A program made the position numbers and the translations under genes. Shown here piece after piece: positions 1 to 6,918 of a stretch of DNA of 16,261 nt (the first letter of the stretch is position 1; the number at the start of each line of letters is the position of its first letter). The DNA lies in the NCBI GenBank assembly GCA_020860745.1, contig JAJBTR010000120.1, positions 1 to 16,261 on the forward strand. The letters are read 5' to 3'. The notes beneath the pieces are model-generated. The model searched no databases. It had not been told where the DNA came from and saw only the letters and a program-made list of their open reading frames with translations. Source of the stretch: Lachnospiraceae bacterium. GTDB lineage: Bacteria; Bacillota; Clostridia; Lachnospirales; Lachnospiraceae.

Positions 1-51
1 ATTAGAAATAGTAAGGAGTTAATCAGTCAATAGAAACAGGTACATTGTAAT

Positions 52-61
52 TAGCGCGCTA
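52..61. promoter_or_regulatory. 10-bp perfect palindrome upstream of the enoate reductase gene, possible operator
   Basis: TAGCGCGCTA is a perfect palindrome lying 33 bases before the first start codon, in an AT-rich leader (1-94) with no gene of its own. A poor promoter-like pair surrounds it (TTGTAA at 45-50 and TATCAA at 68-73, 17 bases apart), so a protein bound here would sit between the two boxes. This is a position argument only. The promoter match is weak, its start point would fall very near the ribosome site, and the real promoter may lie outside the window. Confidence 0.2.
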
Positions 62-94
62 TTAAATTATCAAATAAAGAAAAGGAGCACAATT

Positions 95-2077
95 ATGAGT
101 GAAAAATATGCAAGCTTAATGCAGCCATTGGTGCTGCCAAATGGAAAGATTCTTCGAAACCGTGTGACTGCAGCAGCAGCAACAAATAATTTTATCCAGA
201 CGACACTTGCTACATACCCGATGAGTGAGATGATAACTATGATTGTCAATCGTGCAAAAAATGGGGCTGCGATGGTGACACTCACCGGTATTACGGAAAA
301 GGGAAGCAAGGAATTTTATCACAACCAGGTGATTTCCGGAGCAGCTTCGGCAAAAGATTTTTTTACCCTGTTTGATCTTGAAAATGATGCCAATATGGGA
401 AAATTTTGTGAGTTAACAGAGGCAATTCATATGGAAAACAGCAAAATTATTCTTCAGCTTATTCCGCTTGCGCCTAATGGTTATGATTTACAGAGTGGTT
501 TTGTACAGAGGTTTGGACAGCCAGATGAGGAACAGAAAGAAATTACGCCCGAAATGTTCGATGAGATTAAGGCCAGGATGGTTAAATGGGCCGGCCTGGC
601 AAAACGTGTCGGGTTTGACGGCGTGCTGGTACATATGTGCTACCAGTTCTCAATTGCCGCGAGAATGTTATCTTTGCGCAGCAACCACCGCACGGATGAA
701 TACGGCGGGAGCCTTGAAAACAGATGTCGCTGGCCGCTGCAGATTTGCGACGAGATTAAGAAAGCCTGCGGAAAAGAGTTTATTGTGGAGGCGGTTATCT
801 CCGGGAATGACCCTGCGCCAGATGGCTGGTCAGTTCAGGACAGTATAGCATTTACAAAGATGGCGGAGGGAAAAGTGGATTTGATTCAGATTCGAAATGC
901 TGAAATAGATCCCTCTCATCCTACCGGTTATTCCAGCCATCCGTATCCCATGATGCAGGATGCGGCTGACATCAAGGCTGGCGGCGTAAAGATTCCGATT
1001 GAGACGATCGGAGGTTATAACGATCTTGATGTCATGGAAGATGTGATTGCCAGTGGCAAAGCAGATATCATCGCAACTGCGCGTTCCTGGATCAGCAATC
1101 CGGAATTTGGGAAATGTATCACAGAGGGACGCGGCGAGGATGTTATTCCCTGTATCCGTTGTAATAAATGTCACAGCAAGAGCATGGTGGATCCTGTTGG
1201 TTTTGCGGCAACGCATTGCTCCGTGAATCCGCTCTGGGGTCTGGAGCACCGTGCAGATCAGATGTTTGACGCACCTGCGGTAAAGCGCAGTGTAGGTATT
1301 GTGGGCGGCGGTCCCATTGGGATGCGTGCTGCTATTACAGCGGCTGATCGCGGTCATGACGTGACAATTTATGAGAAGAGTGATCGCCTTGGCGGACTCG
1401 TTAATTGTGTAGATGGTATACATTTTAAGTGGCCCCTGACAAAATATAAGGACTGGTTGATTGCACAGGTTGAAAAGCGGGAGAATATTACCGTAAAACT
1501 TAACACCGAGGCTACGAAAGATTTGCTGAAAGCAAATGGTCATGAGAAAGTGATTGTCAGCGTTGGCTCTGTACCAGTGGCACCTCCAATTCCGGGTATT
1601 GAGAACGCAAAAAGCTGCGTGGAGGTTATGCAAAGCGGCGAAGAAGTTGCGAAAGATGTTGTCATTATCGGCGGCGGTGATGTGGGTATTGACTGTGGAA
1701 TGGATTTGGCTGAAAAAGGACATAACGTGCTTGTTATTGAGATTACCCCAATCCTTGCGGGAGGTACCATGATTATGCATACCTATTCTCAGGCGGTTGG
1801 AGCGTGGAGTGCACTGCCGACATTTAAAACCAGTATAAAATCCCGTACTACCAGGATTACTTCGGACAGCGTTACTTATGTAGATGGACAGGGAGAGGAA
1901 CATACCGTTGCGGCGGGAACCGTATTGTATGCAACCGGAATGAAGCCGGCGACCGAAGAGAGTGTTGCGTTGGCAGATTCTGCTGCTTACGAGACTTTCT
2001 TCGTGGGAGATTGCAATGGCAGCGGAGATTTGCAGCGTGGTAATCGCCAGGCTTACGGTGCGGCAATGAGAATCTGA
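95..2077 (+). CDS. Old-yellow-enzyme family 2-enoate / dienoyl-type reductase (FMN, 4Fe-4S, FAD)
   Basis: This is a 660-residue NAD(P)H-dependent flavoenzyme expected to reduce an activated C=C bond (enoate, enone or enoyl-CoA) in the cytoplasm. Domain order is as in 2,4-dienoyl-CoA reductase, trimethylamine dehydrogenase and BaiCD/BaiH. An FMN TIM barrel covers about residues 5-345 and includes the RTDEYGGSLENR signature. A 4Fe-4S site follows, with Cys353, Cys356, Cys359 and Cys375. Two Rossmann nucleotide sites lie near 401-430 (GIVGGGPIG) and 523-550 (VVIIGGGDVG). The active-site strand reads HMCYQF (from His180) instead of the usual HGAHGYLL, as in the divergent gut flavonoid-type reductases I recall. 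AAAGGAG at 81-87 supports ATG 95. The length is normal for the family. It is first in module A and only 22 bases precede the SDR start. Family call is firm; substrate is unknown. Confidence 0.93.
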   Translation: MSEKYASLMQPLVLPNGKILRNRVTAAAATNNFIQTTLATYPMSEMITMIVNRAKNGAAMVTLTGITEKGSKEFYHNQVISGAASAKDFFTLFDLENDANMGKFCELTEAIHMENSKIILQLIPLAPNGYDLQSGFVQRFGQPDEEQKEITPEMFDEIKARMVKWAGLAKRVGFDGVLVHMCYQFSIAARMLSLRSNHRTDEYGGSLENRCRWPLQICDEIKKACGKEFIVEAVISGNDPAPDGWSVQDSIAFTKMAEGKVDLIQIRNAEIDPSHPTGYSSHPYPMMQDAADIKAGGVKIPIETIGGYNDLDVMEDVIASGKADIIATARSWISNPEFGKCITEGRGEDVIPCIRCNKCHSKSMVDPVGFAATHCSVNPLWGLEHRADQMFDAPAVKRSVGIVGGGPIGMRAAITAADRGHDVTIYEKSDRLGGLVNCVDGIHFKWPLTKYKDWLIAQVEKRENITVKLNTEATKDLLKANGHEKVIVSVGSVPVAPPIPGIENAKSCVEVMQSGEEVAKDVVIIGGGDVGIDCGMDLAEKGHNVLVIEITPILAGGTMIMHTYSQAVGAWSALPTFKTSIKSRTTRITSDSVTYVDGQGEEHTVAAGTVLYATGMKPATEESVALADSAAYETFFVGDCNGSGDLQRGNRQAYGAAMRI

Positions 2078-2099
2078 TACGCAGTAGGAGGATGATGAT

Positions 2100-2900
2100 A
2101 TGAGATTCAGAAATAAGGTTGCTCTAATCACCGGCGGCGCCGGTGGGATGGGCGCTATGGAAGCCCGGCTTTTTTCGCAGGAAGGCGCCGGTGTAGTGAT
2201 CGCGGATGTGGTTGACAAAGCCGGAGAAGAATTGGCGGAGGCAATACGCAGAGAAGGCGGAAATGCATTGTATGTGCATTTAGATGTCTCTGATGAAGAA
2301 CAGTGGATAGCGGCTGTTCAAAAAGTGAGCGATTCTTTCGGCGGGCTTCATATTCTGGTGAATAATGCCGGAATAAATGGAGGCAAACTGCTTCCCGCGG
2401 AGGATTTGACTACGTGGAACAGGATATATGCGGTTAACGTGACAGGTCCAATGCTTGCCATGAAGCATTTTTGCGGGATGATGCGTGATTCCGGCGGTGG
2501 GGCGATTATTAATATCGCCTCCACTGCAGGTACAAACGGACATTTTCTCGCGGCATATTCTTCATCTAAGTAGGCATTGCGCGGATTGTCCCGTTGCGCT
2601 GCGCTGACGTATGGACCATGGAAGATCCGAAGCAATACAATTTGCCCCGGAATTATTAATACACAGCTGGGAAACGGGTTGCCTCCGCAGGCCCTGGAAG
2701 CGTTTGTAAAGGCAAATGCAATTGAGCGAATGGGAGAGCCGGAGGAAATTGCCAGAGCTGTTTTGTTTCTGGCAAGCGATGAGGCGTCCTTTATCACCGG
2801 GCAGGAGATATCTGTGGACGGCGGTTTTGATGGAACGGCAGCTTACGGAACCATGGCGAGAACCAGCGGCATGCTGGAGCAAATGCTGAGCGGTCTTTGA
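2100..2900 (+). pseudogene. Short-chain dehydrogenase/reductase interrupted by one in-frame TAG
   Basis: A classical SDR of 266 residue positions, expected to oxidise or reduce a hydroxyl/keto group with NAD(H). The cofactor loop is TGGAGGMG near residues 10-17, an acidic residue ends beta-2 (IADV), NNAG is present, and the catalytic Ser141, Tyr153 and Lys157 are all intact. Codon 158, directly after the catalytic lysine, is TAG (2571-2573). The same frame then continues with ALRGLSR, the ICPGIINTQL substrate/cofactor loop and the usual SDR C-terminus (ITGQEISVDGGF) to a TGA at 2898-2900. Relatives often have Trp here (YxxSKWALRGL), so a single TGG to TAG change explains it. AGGAGG at 2086-2091 supports ATG 2100. 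The truncated 157-residue product would lack the substrate loop and most likely be inactive. Whether the gene is dead, read through or mis-sequenced cannot be told from sequence. Confidence 0.85.
2571..2573 (+). other. In-frame amber codon inside the SDR gene
   Basis: The context is TCT AAG TAG GCA TTG. The codon splits the YxxxK catalytic motif from the following helix with no change of frame, and conserved SDR sequence resumes immediately. It is a single-base change from TGG (Trp). Confidence 0.9.
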
Positions 2901-2950
2901 TTTGGCTGACGAAATGATGATACACTATACACAGGGCGGAAGGAGAAAAA

Positions 2951-3949
2951 ATGTATAACCGGAAATACCTGACAGAGAATGTTGCAAATCCGCGCACATA
3001 CTGTGAACAGTTTATGAGATACGGACTGACAAAGATGCCGCCGGTGATTATTGGGTGTGCAATCGCAGGAGGAAACCAGGGAAAGGAAAGCAATCCCAAT
3101 CTGCCGGAACTGATTGATGAGCAGGTTCAGCAGGCATATGACGCATGGAATGCCGGTGCGTCAATGGTACATGTTCATTGCAGATGTCAGAATAACCCGG
3201 GGAAAATGACGGATGATACGGAATTGTATCGGGAGGTGAACCGGCGTATCCGGGAGAAATGCCCGGATCTGATCATTAATAATACCGGCGCCGGCGGCTG
3301 GACTGCGAACGGCGGCGAAAAGTACCCTCCGCTTGGATGTTGTATCCCGGCCCGTCCGGAGATCTGCAGTGTGGATATTACAAACTATACGTTTCATATT
3401 ATGCGCAAGGCCAGGCAGGAGCCGCTTTATGGAAGAGATCATGATGTTATGGAGGAGGTTGTTTATAGCTGCACGAATGAGGATATGGATTATGTCTTTG
3501 AACAGCTGAGGAGATATCATGTGAAGCCGGAATTTGAGGCCTTTGATATCGGAGATCTGCTCTATATCGATCAATTTGTGAAGGAGGGAAAGCTGACAGA
3601 AGAGGACTGTCCGATTTCAGTTCAGATGTGTTTTACTCCATTGATGACGTATCAGTCGCCGGATATGCTGCTGACTGCAATTCGGATGCTGCCGAAGAAC
3701 TGTGTGATGAATGTTCTGGCCTCCGGTTCCTGCCAGTATCCTTTGCTGACTATGGCGATGATTCTGGGGTGTAATGTCCGTGTGGGAATGGAAGATGGGT
3801 ATTATATTCGCCGGGGACAGCTGGTGGACAGCAATGCGCAACTGGTGGAAAAGATGGTGCGCCTGGCCGGTGAACTTGAGCGGCCGGTGGCTTCCTGTGC
3901 ACAGGCGCGGGAGATACTCGGACTTGGTGAACCGAGAAAGGAATTTTAA
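2951..3949 (+). CDS. Beta-keto acid cleavage enzyme (BKACE / DUF849 family)
   Basis: This is a 332-residue TIM-barrel metalloenzyme. Family members transfer the acetyl part of a beta-keto acid to or from a CoA ester, typically beta-keto acid + acetyl-CoA giving acetoacetate + a new acyl-CoA. The best-known member is 3-keto-5-aminohexanoate cleavage enzyme of lysine fermentation; a triacetate-cleaving member serves anaerobic phloroglucinol degradation. Visible hallmarks are the metal-binding HVH at His74 and His76 in the second strand, NNTGAGG after it, and RVGMED with the third ligand Glu281, followed by the SNAQLVEKMVRLAGEL helix. HVHCRC replaces the more usual HLHARD, and the protein is longer than the roughly 275-residue lysine enzyme. 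GGAAGGAG at 2938-2945 fixes ATG 2951. It lies 50 bases after the SDR and 65 before the thiolase, probably in one transcript. The specific keto acid is not predictable. Confidence 0.9.
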   Translation: MYNRKYLTENVANPRTYCEQFMRYGLTKMPPVIIGCAIAGGNQGKESNPNLPELIDEQVQQAYDAWNAGASMVHVHCRCQNNPGKMTDDTELYREVNRRIREKCPDLIINNTGAGGWTANGGEKYPPLGCCIPARPEICSVDITNYTFHIMRKARQEPLYGRDHDVMEEVVYSCTNEDMDYVFEQLRRYHVKPEFEAFDIGDLLYIDQFVKEGKLTEEDCPISVQMCFTPLMTYQSPDMLLTAIRMLPKNCVMNVLASGSCQYPLLTMAMILGCNVRVGMEDGYYIRRGQLVDSNAQLVEKMVRLAGELERPVASCAQAREILGLGEPRKEF

Positions 3950-3956
3950 ATGATGG

Positions 3957-3994
3957 CTGTTCCTGTGCTGACGAAATTTGCGGCACAGGAACAG
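3957..3994 (+). promoter_or_regulatory. Perfect 12-bp hairpin between the BKACE and thiolase genes
   Basis: CTGTTCCTGTGC (3957-3968) and GCACAGGAACAG (3983-3994) are exact inverse repeats around a 14-base loop; a G-U pair (3956/3995) can extend the stem. It begins 7 bases after the BKACE stop and ends 5 bases before the GGGAGAGG ribosome site of the thiolase. There is no U tract, so it is not a standard terminator. An mRNA-stability or processing stem that sets the ratio of the two products, or a protein-binding operator, fits better. Confidence 0.6.
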
Positions 3995-4014
3995 TGTTCG
4001 GGAGAGGTAATCAT

Positions 4015-5265
4015 ATGAAAACAGTTTATGTTCTGGGCGCTTATTCTACCCCGATCAGAAAATGGGGAGAGAAGACACACAGAGATCTGGTCAGAGAGGC
4101 ATATCTGGGAGTGCTGAGGGATGCGGGCCTGGAAAATGGAGAGTTGATTGAATCAGTCTGGTCAGGCAATGCAATGCTTTCCAGCTGGGGACAGAATATG
4201 ATCCGGGGTCAGGTTGTATTTACGCCGTTGATTGAGGAAGGATTGCTTCCGTCAAGGCTGCCCTTTTTTAATGTGGAGGGCGGGTGCGCAACGGCGTCTC
4301 TGGCTTTTCACGGAGCGTGGAGAGATATTATGGCAGGGATTAGCCAGGTGTCTCTGGCTTTGGGATTTGAGAAAGTTTTCATTCCGGATAACAAAAGGCT
4401 TACATTGGAGCAGTTTGCAAGCGGAATTAATCAGATGAATCCGGAGGAATGGAAAAAAATATACAATGACGTGGCGGAACTGACAGGGACTACATTTGAG
4501 TTGGGAAGTGACCGCACGATGTTTATGGATACGTATGGTATGCAGGCGAAATATCATATGTGGAAATATGGTACAACGCAGCGGCAGATTGCGATTGCCG
4601 CAGCAAAAAACCACTGTAACGGGAGTTTGAACCCAAATGCACAGTATCGTTTTGAGATGACACCGGAGGAGGTGCTCGAGGATCGTATGGTCACCTATCC
4701 TCTGACCCGCGCCATGTGTGCCCCTGTTGCCGACGGAGCCTCCGCAGCTTTATTGTGCAGCGAAGAATTTTACAGGAATCTTCCGTCTGAAATACAGAGG
4801 CGGTGCGTAAAGGTAGCTGCCTGTCAGCTGACCAGTGGGAAATACCGGGCAGTGGATGAAGTGAGCCTGAGTTATGTGGCGGCACAGAAAGCGTATTCAT
4901 TTGCGGGAATTACACCACAGGATATTGATGTGGCGGAAGTACATGATGCTACGGCGTTCAGTGAAATCTACCAGGCGGAGATGATGGGATTTTGCCCTAT
5001 TGGGGAAGGGGGAAAACTTATTGAATCCGGAGCAACCCGTATTGATGGAAAGATACCGATCAATACATCCGGTGGGCTGATATCGAAAGGGCATCCGATC
5101 GGGGCTACAGGCCTTTCCATGATCAGTGAACTGGTGACGCAGCTGCGCTGGGAGGCGGGAGCCCGGCAGGTAGCACAGCCGGAATTCGCGCTTCAGGAAA
5201 ACGGAGGCGGAATCATGGGGTTGGAGGAAGCGGCATGTTCCGTTGTTATCTTGCAGAAGGCATAA
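4015..5265 (+). CDS. Thiolase (acetyl-CoA acyltransferase, SCP-x-like branch)
   Basis: This is a 416-residue thiolase expected to cleave a 3-ketoacyl-CoA with CoA, or run the reverse condensation. The nucleophilic cysteine is Cys91 in NVEGGCATASLAFHG. VHDATAFSEI and GHPIGATG (His360) give the histidine sites. The C-terminal glycine-rich loop is ENGGGIMGLEEAACSVVIL, where many thiolases carry the second cysteine. The EVHDA and IPINTSGGLISKGHP wording resembles the SCP-x/lipid-transfer thiolases rather than PhaA/FadA. No DUF35 partner is next to it, which speaks against a PhlC-type synthase. I chose ATG 4015 (GGGAGAGG at 4000-4007) over an in-frame GTG at 3994 that lies in the hairpin arm. Following the BKACE gene, it could split the acyl-CoA that enzyme forms. 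Function at family level is firm; chain length and ring preference are unknown. Confidence 0.9.
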   Translation: MKTVYVLGAYSTPIRKWGEKTHRDLVREAYLGVLRDAGLENGELIESVWSGNAMLSSWGQNMIRGQVVFTPLIEEGLLPSRLPFFNVEGGCATASLAFHGAWRDIMAGISQVSLALGFEKVFIPDNKRLTLEQFASGINQMNPEEWKKIYNDVAELTGTTFELGSDRTMFMDTYGMQAKYHMWKYGTTQRQIAIAAAKNHCNGSLNPNAQYRFEMTPEEVLEDRMVTYPLTRAMCAPVADGASAALLCSEEFYRNLPSEIQRRCVKVAACQLTSGKYRAVDEVSLSYVAAQKAYSFAGITPQDIDVAEVHDATAFSEIYQAEMMGFCPIGEGGKLIESGATRIDGKIPINTSGGLISKGHPIGATGLSMISELVTQLRWEAGARQVAQPEFALQENGGGIMGLEEAACSVVILQKA

Positions 5266-5311
5266 AGGTCTGATAGAATTGCTGTAAAACAGTAAAGGAG
5301 ATGATAAGTCT

Positions 5312-6229
5312 GTGAACCTTATAAGCCTGAAGTATTTTATAGCGATTGCGGAGCAAAAAAGTTTTACGAAAGCGGCGGAAATGCTGTATGTGACACAGCC
5401 GGCGCTTTCCAAATCAATCGCAGATCTTGAAGAAGAGTTTGGAGTACCGCTTTTTGTCCGTTCCAAAAAAGGAATTTTTCTGACAGAGGCGGGAGAACAG
5501 TGCTTCGCGGAAGCAAAGAGTATTGTGCATCAATGTGATAAATTGGTGGAAAGCATGCGGCTTTGCCAGCATAATCAGGCTGGTTCGCTCAGTATCGGGT
5601 ATCTGGGTTCGATTGAGTACAATCTGCTTTCAAATCCTTTAAAGTATTTGTCAGATGCTCAGAATGGTGGAAATGTGTCATTGGTTCGTGCAAATCTGGC
5701 AGAACTGAACCAGTCTTTGCTGACAGGAAAATTTGATTTGATTTATACTGTTGCGGTGGGACTGGATAAAATATCTGGCATTCGCTATAAAAAGATAGCA
5801 AGGAACCCGTTAAAGCTGATTGTTTCTACTAATAATGAGCTGGCTAAAAGAGATTCTGTGCAGGTTAGTGATCTTGAGGGACTGCCATTTGTCTTATTTG
5901 AAAGAAGTTACTCGCCGCTTACCGTGGATTATACAATCAATATGTGTTTACAGCACGGCTTTTCTCCCACGGTGGTGCATTATGCCAGTGATCCCCAGAC
6001 GCTGCTGTTGTCGGTATCGTCCGGAAAAGGGGTGGCATTTCTGTCTGAGCGTGCTACCTACCTGTATTCCGCAGCAAGTGCGGCATATCAGTCTTTTGCG
6101 GGATTAAAGATACTGGATATTGATGATTGTGACCTTGATTTTGATGTTGTGATTGTATATAAGAAAGATAATAAAAATCCTTTTCTTTCTGTGTTTCTGG
6201 AAATATGTGACAGATTTTCTGAACTGTAG
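5312..6229 (+). CDS. LysR-family transcriptional regulator
   Basis: A 305-residue LysR regulator with an N-terminal winged helix-turn-helix (residues 1-60, with SFTKAAEMLYVTQPALSKSI as the recognition segment) and a two-lobed periplasmic-binding-like effector domain (about 90-300). The start codon is GTG at 5312, set by AAAGGAG at 5294-5300 and by the standard LysR opening MNLISLKYFIAIAE. It follows the thiolase on the same strand by 46 bases, so it may be co-transcribed with module A, whereas LysR genes are more often divergent from their target. The natural effector would be a pathway substrate or intermediate. It ends with TAG after a complete LysR C-terminus (FLEICDRFSEL), so TAG is a true stop here. 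Confidence 0.92.
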   Translation: MNLISLKYFIAIAEQKSFTKAAEMLYVTQPALSKSIADLEEEFGVPLFVRSKKGIFLTEAGEQCFAEAKSIVHQCDKLVESMRLCQHNQAGSLSIGYLGSIEYNLLSNPLKYLSDAQNGGNVSLVRANLAELNQSLLTGKFDLIYTVAVGLDKISGIRYKKIARNPLKLIVSTNNELAKRDSVQVSDLEGLPFVLFERSYSPLTVDYTINMCLQHGFSPTVVHYASDPQTLLLSVSSGKGVAFLSERATYLYSAASAAYQSFAGLKILDIDDCDLDFDVVIVYKKDNKNPFLSVFLEICDRFSEL

Positions 6230-6348
6230 CTTATAGTTTGGAAATGATAAACAGTGTAAAGAAGAATTCATGGTCTTTATCTGATGTGCAATACAGGGGA
6301 TGATAAGACAGTGTTAATAATAAAGAGTAAACAGGGAGGAGCAGATTG

Positions 6349-6726
6349 ATGAATAAAGTGATTACTGTTTCGGGTTTCGACGTAGATGTGAAAAATATTG
6401 AACTGACGGATTTCCCGGAGATTAACGGACAAATCAATTTTTCTGTTGCCAGCGGGGTGATTTGTGAGAGACAGACAGAAAAGGCGGTTATCAGGATGAG
6501 CGTGCTCGGACCGGACGGTTATCTGGCAGCTCATAAATCTCCGGGGGTTGCCTGTGTCTGCATTGAAAGCGGCTCTGGTATAATCGGAATCGTCGATGTT
6601 GACGGGAATGTAAAGTGTGAAATTCGTGCAGAATCGGGAGATGTGTTGATTTTCGAAACAGATATGCCGCTTCATTATTATCAGGCGGGAGAAAATGGTA
6701 TGTCATATATTGTTGTATCTTTATAG
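6349..6726 (+). CDS. Small cupin-fold protein, metal motif degenerate
   Basis: A 125-residue protein with two cupin-like stretches. The region around residues 56-80 (AAHKSPGVACVCIESGSG) corresponds to motif 1, and GDVLIFETDMPLHYYQAG near 103-120 looks like motif 2 (G-D-x4-P-x-H). Motif 1 lacks the HxH...E metal triad, so an active metal dioxygenase is doubtful. A small-molecule-binding, isomerase or sensor role is possible, but no function can be assigned. ATG 6349 is favoured over the adjacent in-frame TTG at 6346, because GGGAGGAG (6334-6341) is 7 bases from ATG and only 4 from TTG. It lies 119 bases after LysR-1 and just before a terminator-like structure, as the last gene of the first unit. 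It ends with TAG. Confidence 0.7.
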   Translation: MNKVITVSGFDVDVKNIELTDFPEINGQINFSVASGVICERQTEKAVIRMSVLGPDGYLAAHKSPGVACVCIESGSGIIGIVDVDGNVKCEIRAESGDVLIFETDMPLHYYQAGENGMSYIVVSL

Positions 6727-6798
6727 GCCGGTTTTGGCGTTAATAAACGATTTTGTTCGAAAAATGGAAAAATTTCTATTCCGGTTTATCGGGGTGAG

Positions 6799-6862
6799 GA
6801 TATTCAGGATGCATGATTATTTCACAGGATGTGTAATGTCAGGTTACTGAATATCATTTTTT
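6799..6862 (+). terminator. Terminator-like structure after the cupin gene
   Basis: GATATTCAG (6799-6807) and CTGAATATC (6847-6855) are exact inverse repeats, followed by A and six T residues (6857-6862). The 39-base loop can form an inner CACA/TGTG stem. It sits 73 bases after the cupin stop, just where transcript 1 should end before meeting the convergent LysR-2 gene. The large loop lowers certainty. A second short dyad (CACGAA/TTCGTG, 6868-6884) follows directly. Confidence 0.5.
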
Positions 6863-6918
6863 GTGGCCACGAAATGAATTCGTGTGATCCGGATTTTTTC
6901 TGATAGTTGTGTAGTTTT

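Noticed and set aside
830..2218. Long minus-strand frame of 462 codons opposite the enoate reductase
   Set aside because: No ribosome site or recognisable motif; it lies wholly against a conserved gene and crosses into the SDR gene. The protein is His/Cys/Ser-rich, as expected from an antisense reading.
3994..4014. Upstream GTG start for the thiolase
   Set aside because: It lies at the end of the hairpin arm with no ribosome site; ATG 4015 has one and matches the family start.
95..5265. Bile-acid 7-dehydroxylation (bai) operon
   Set aside because: The OYE and SDR genes recall BaiCD and BaiA, but no BaiB ligase, BaiE dehydratase, BaiF transferase or BaiG transporter is present, and BKACE and PhlG-like genes do not belong to that pathway.
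4015..5265. PhlC-type phloroglucinol acetyltransferase
   Set aside because: Suggested by the nearby PhlG-like gene, but there is no DUF35/PhlB or KASIII/PhlA partner, and the GHPIGATG site fits a general SCP-x-like thiolase.
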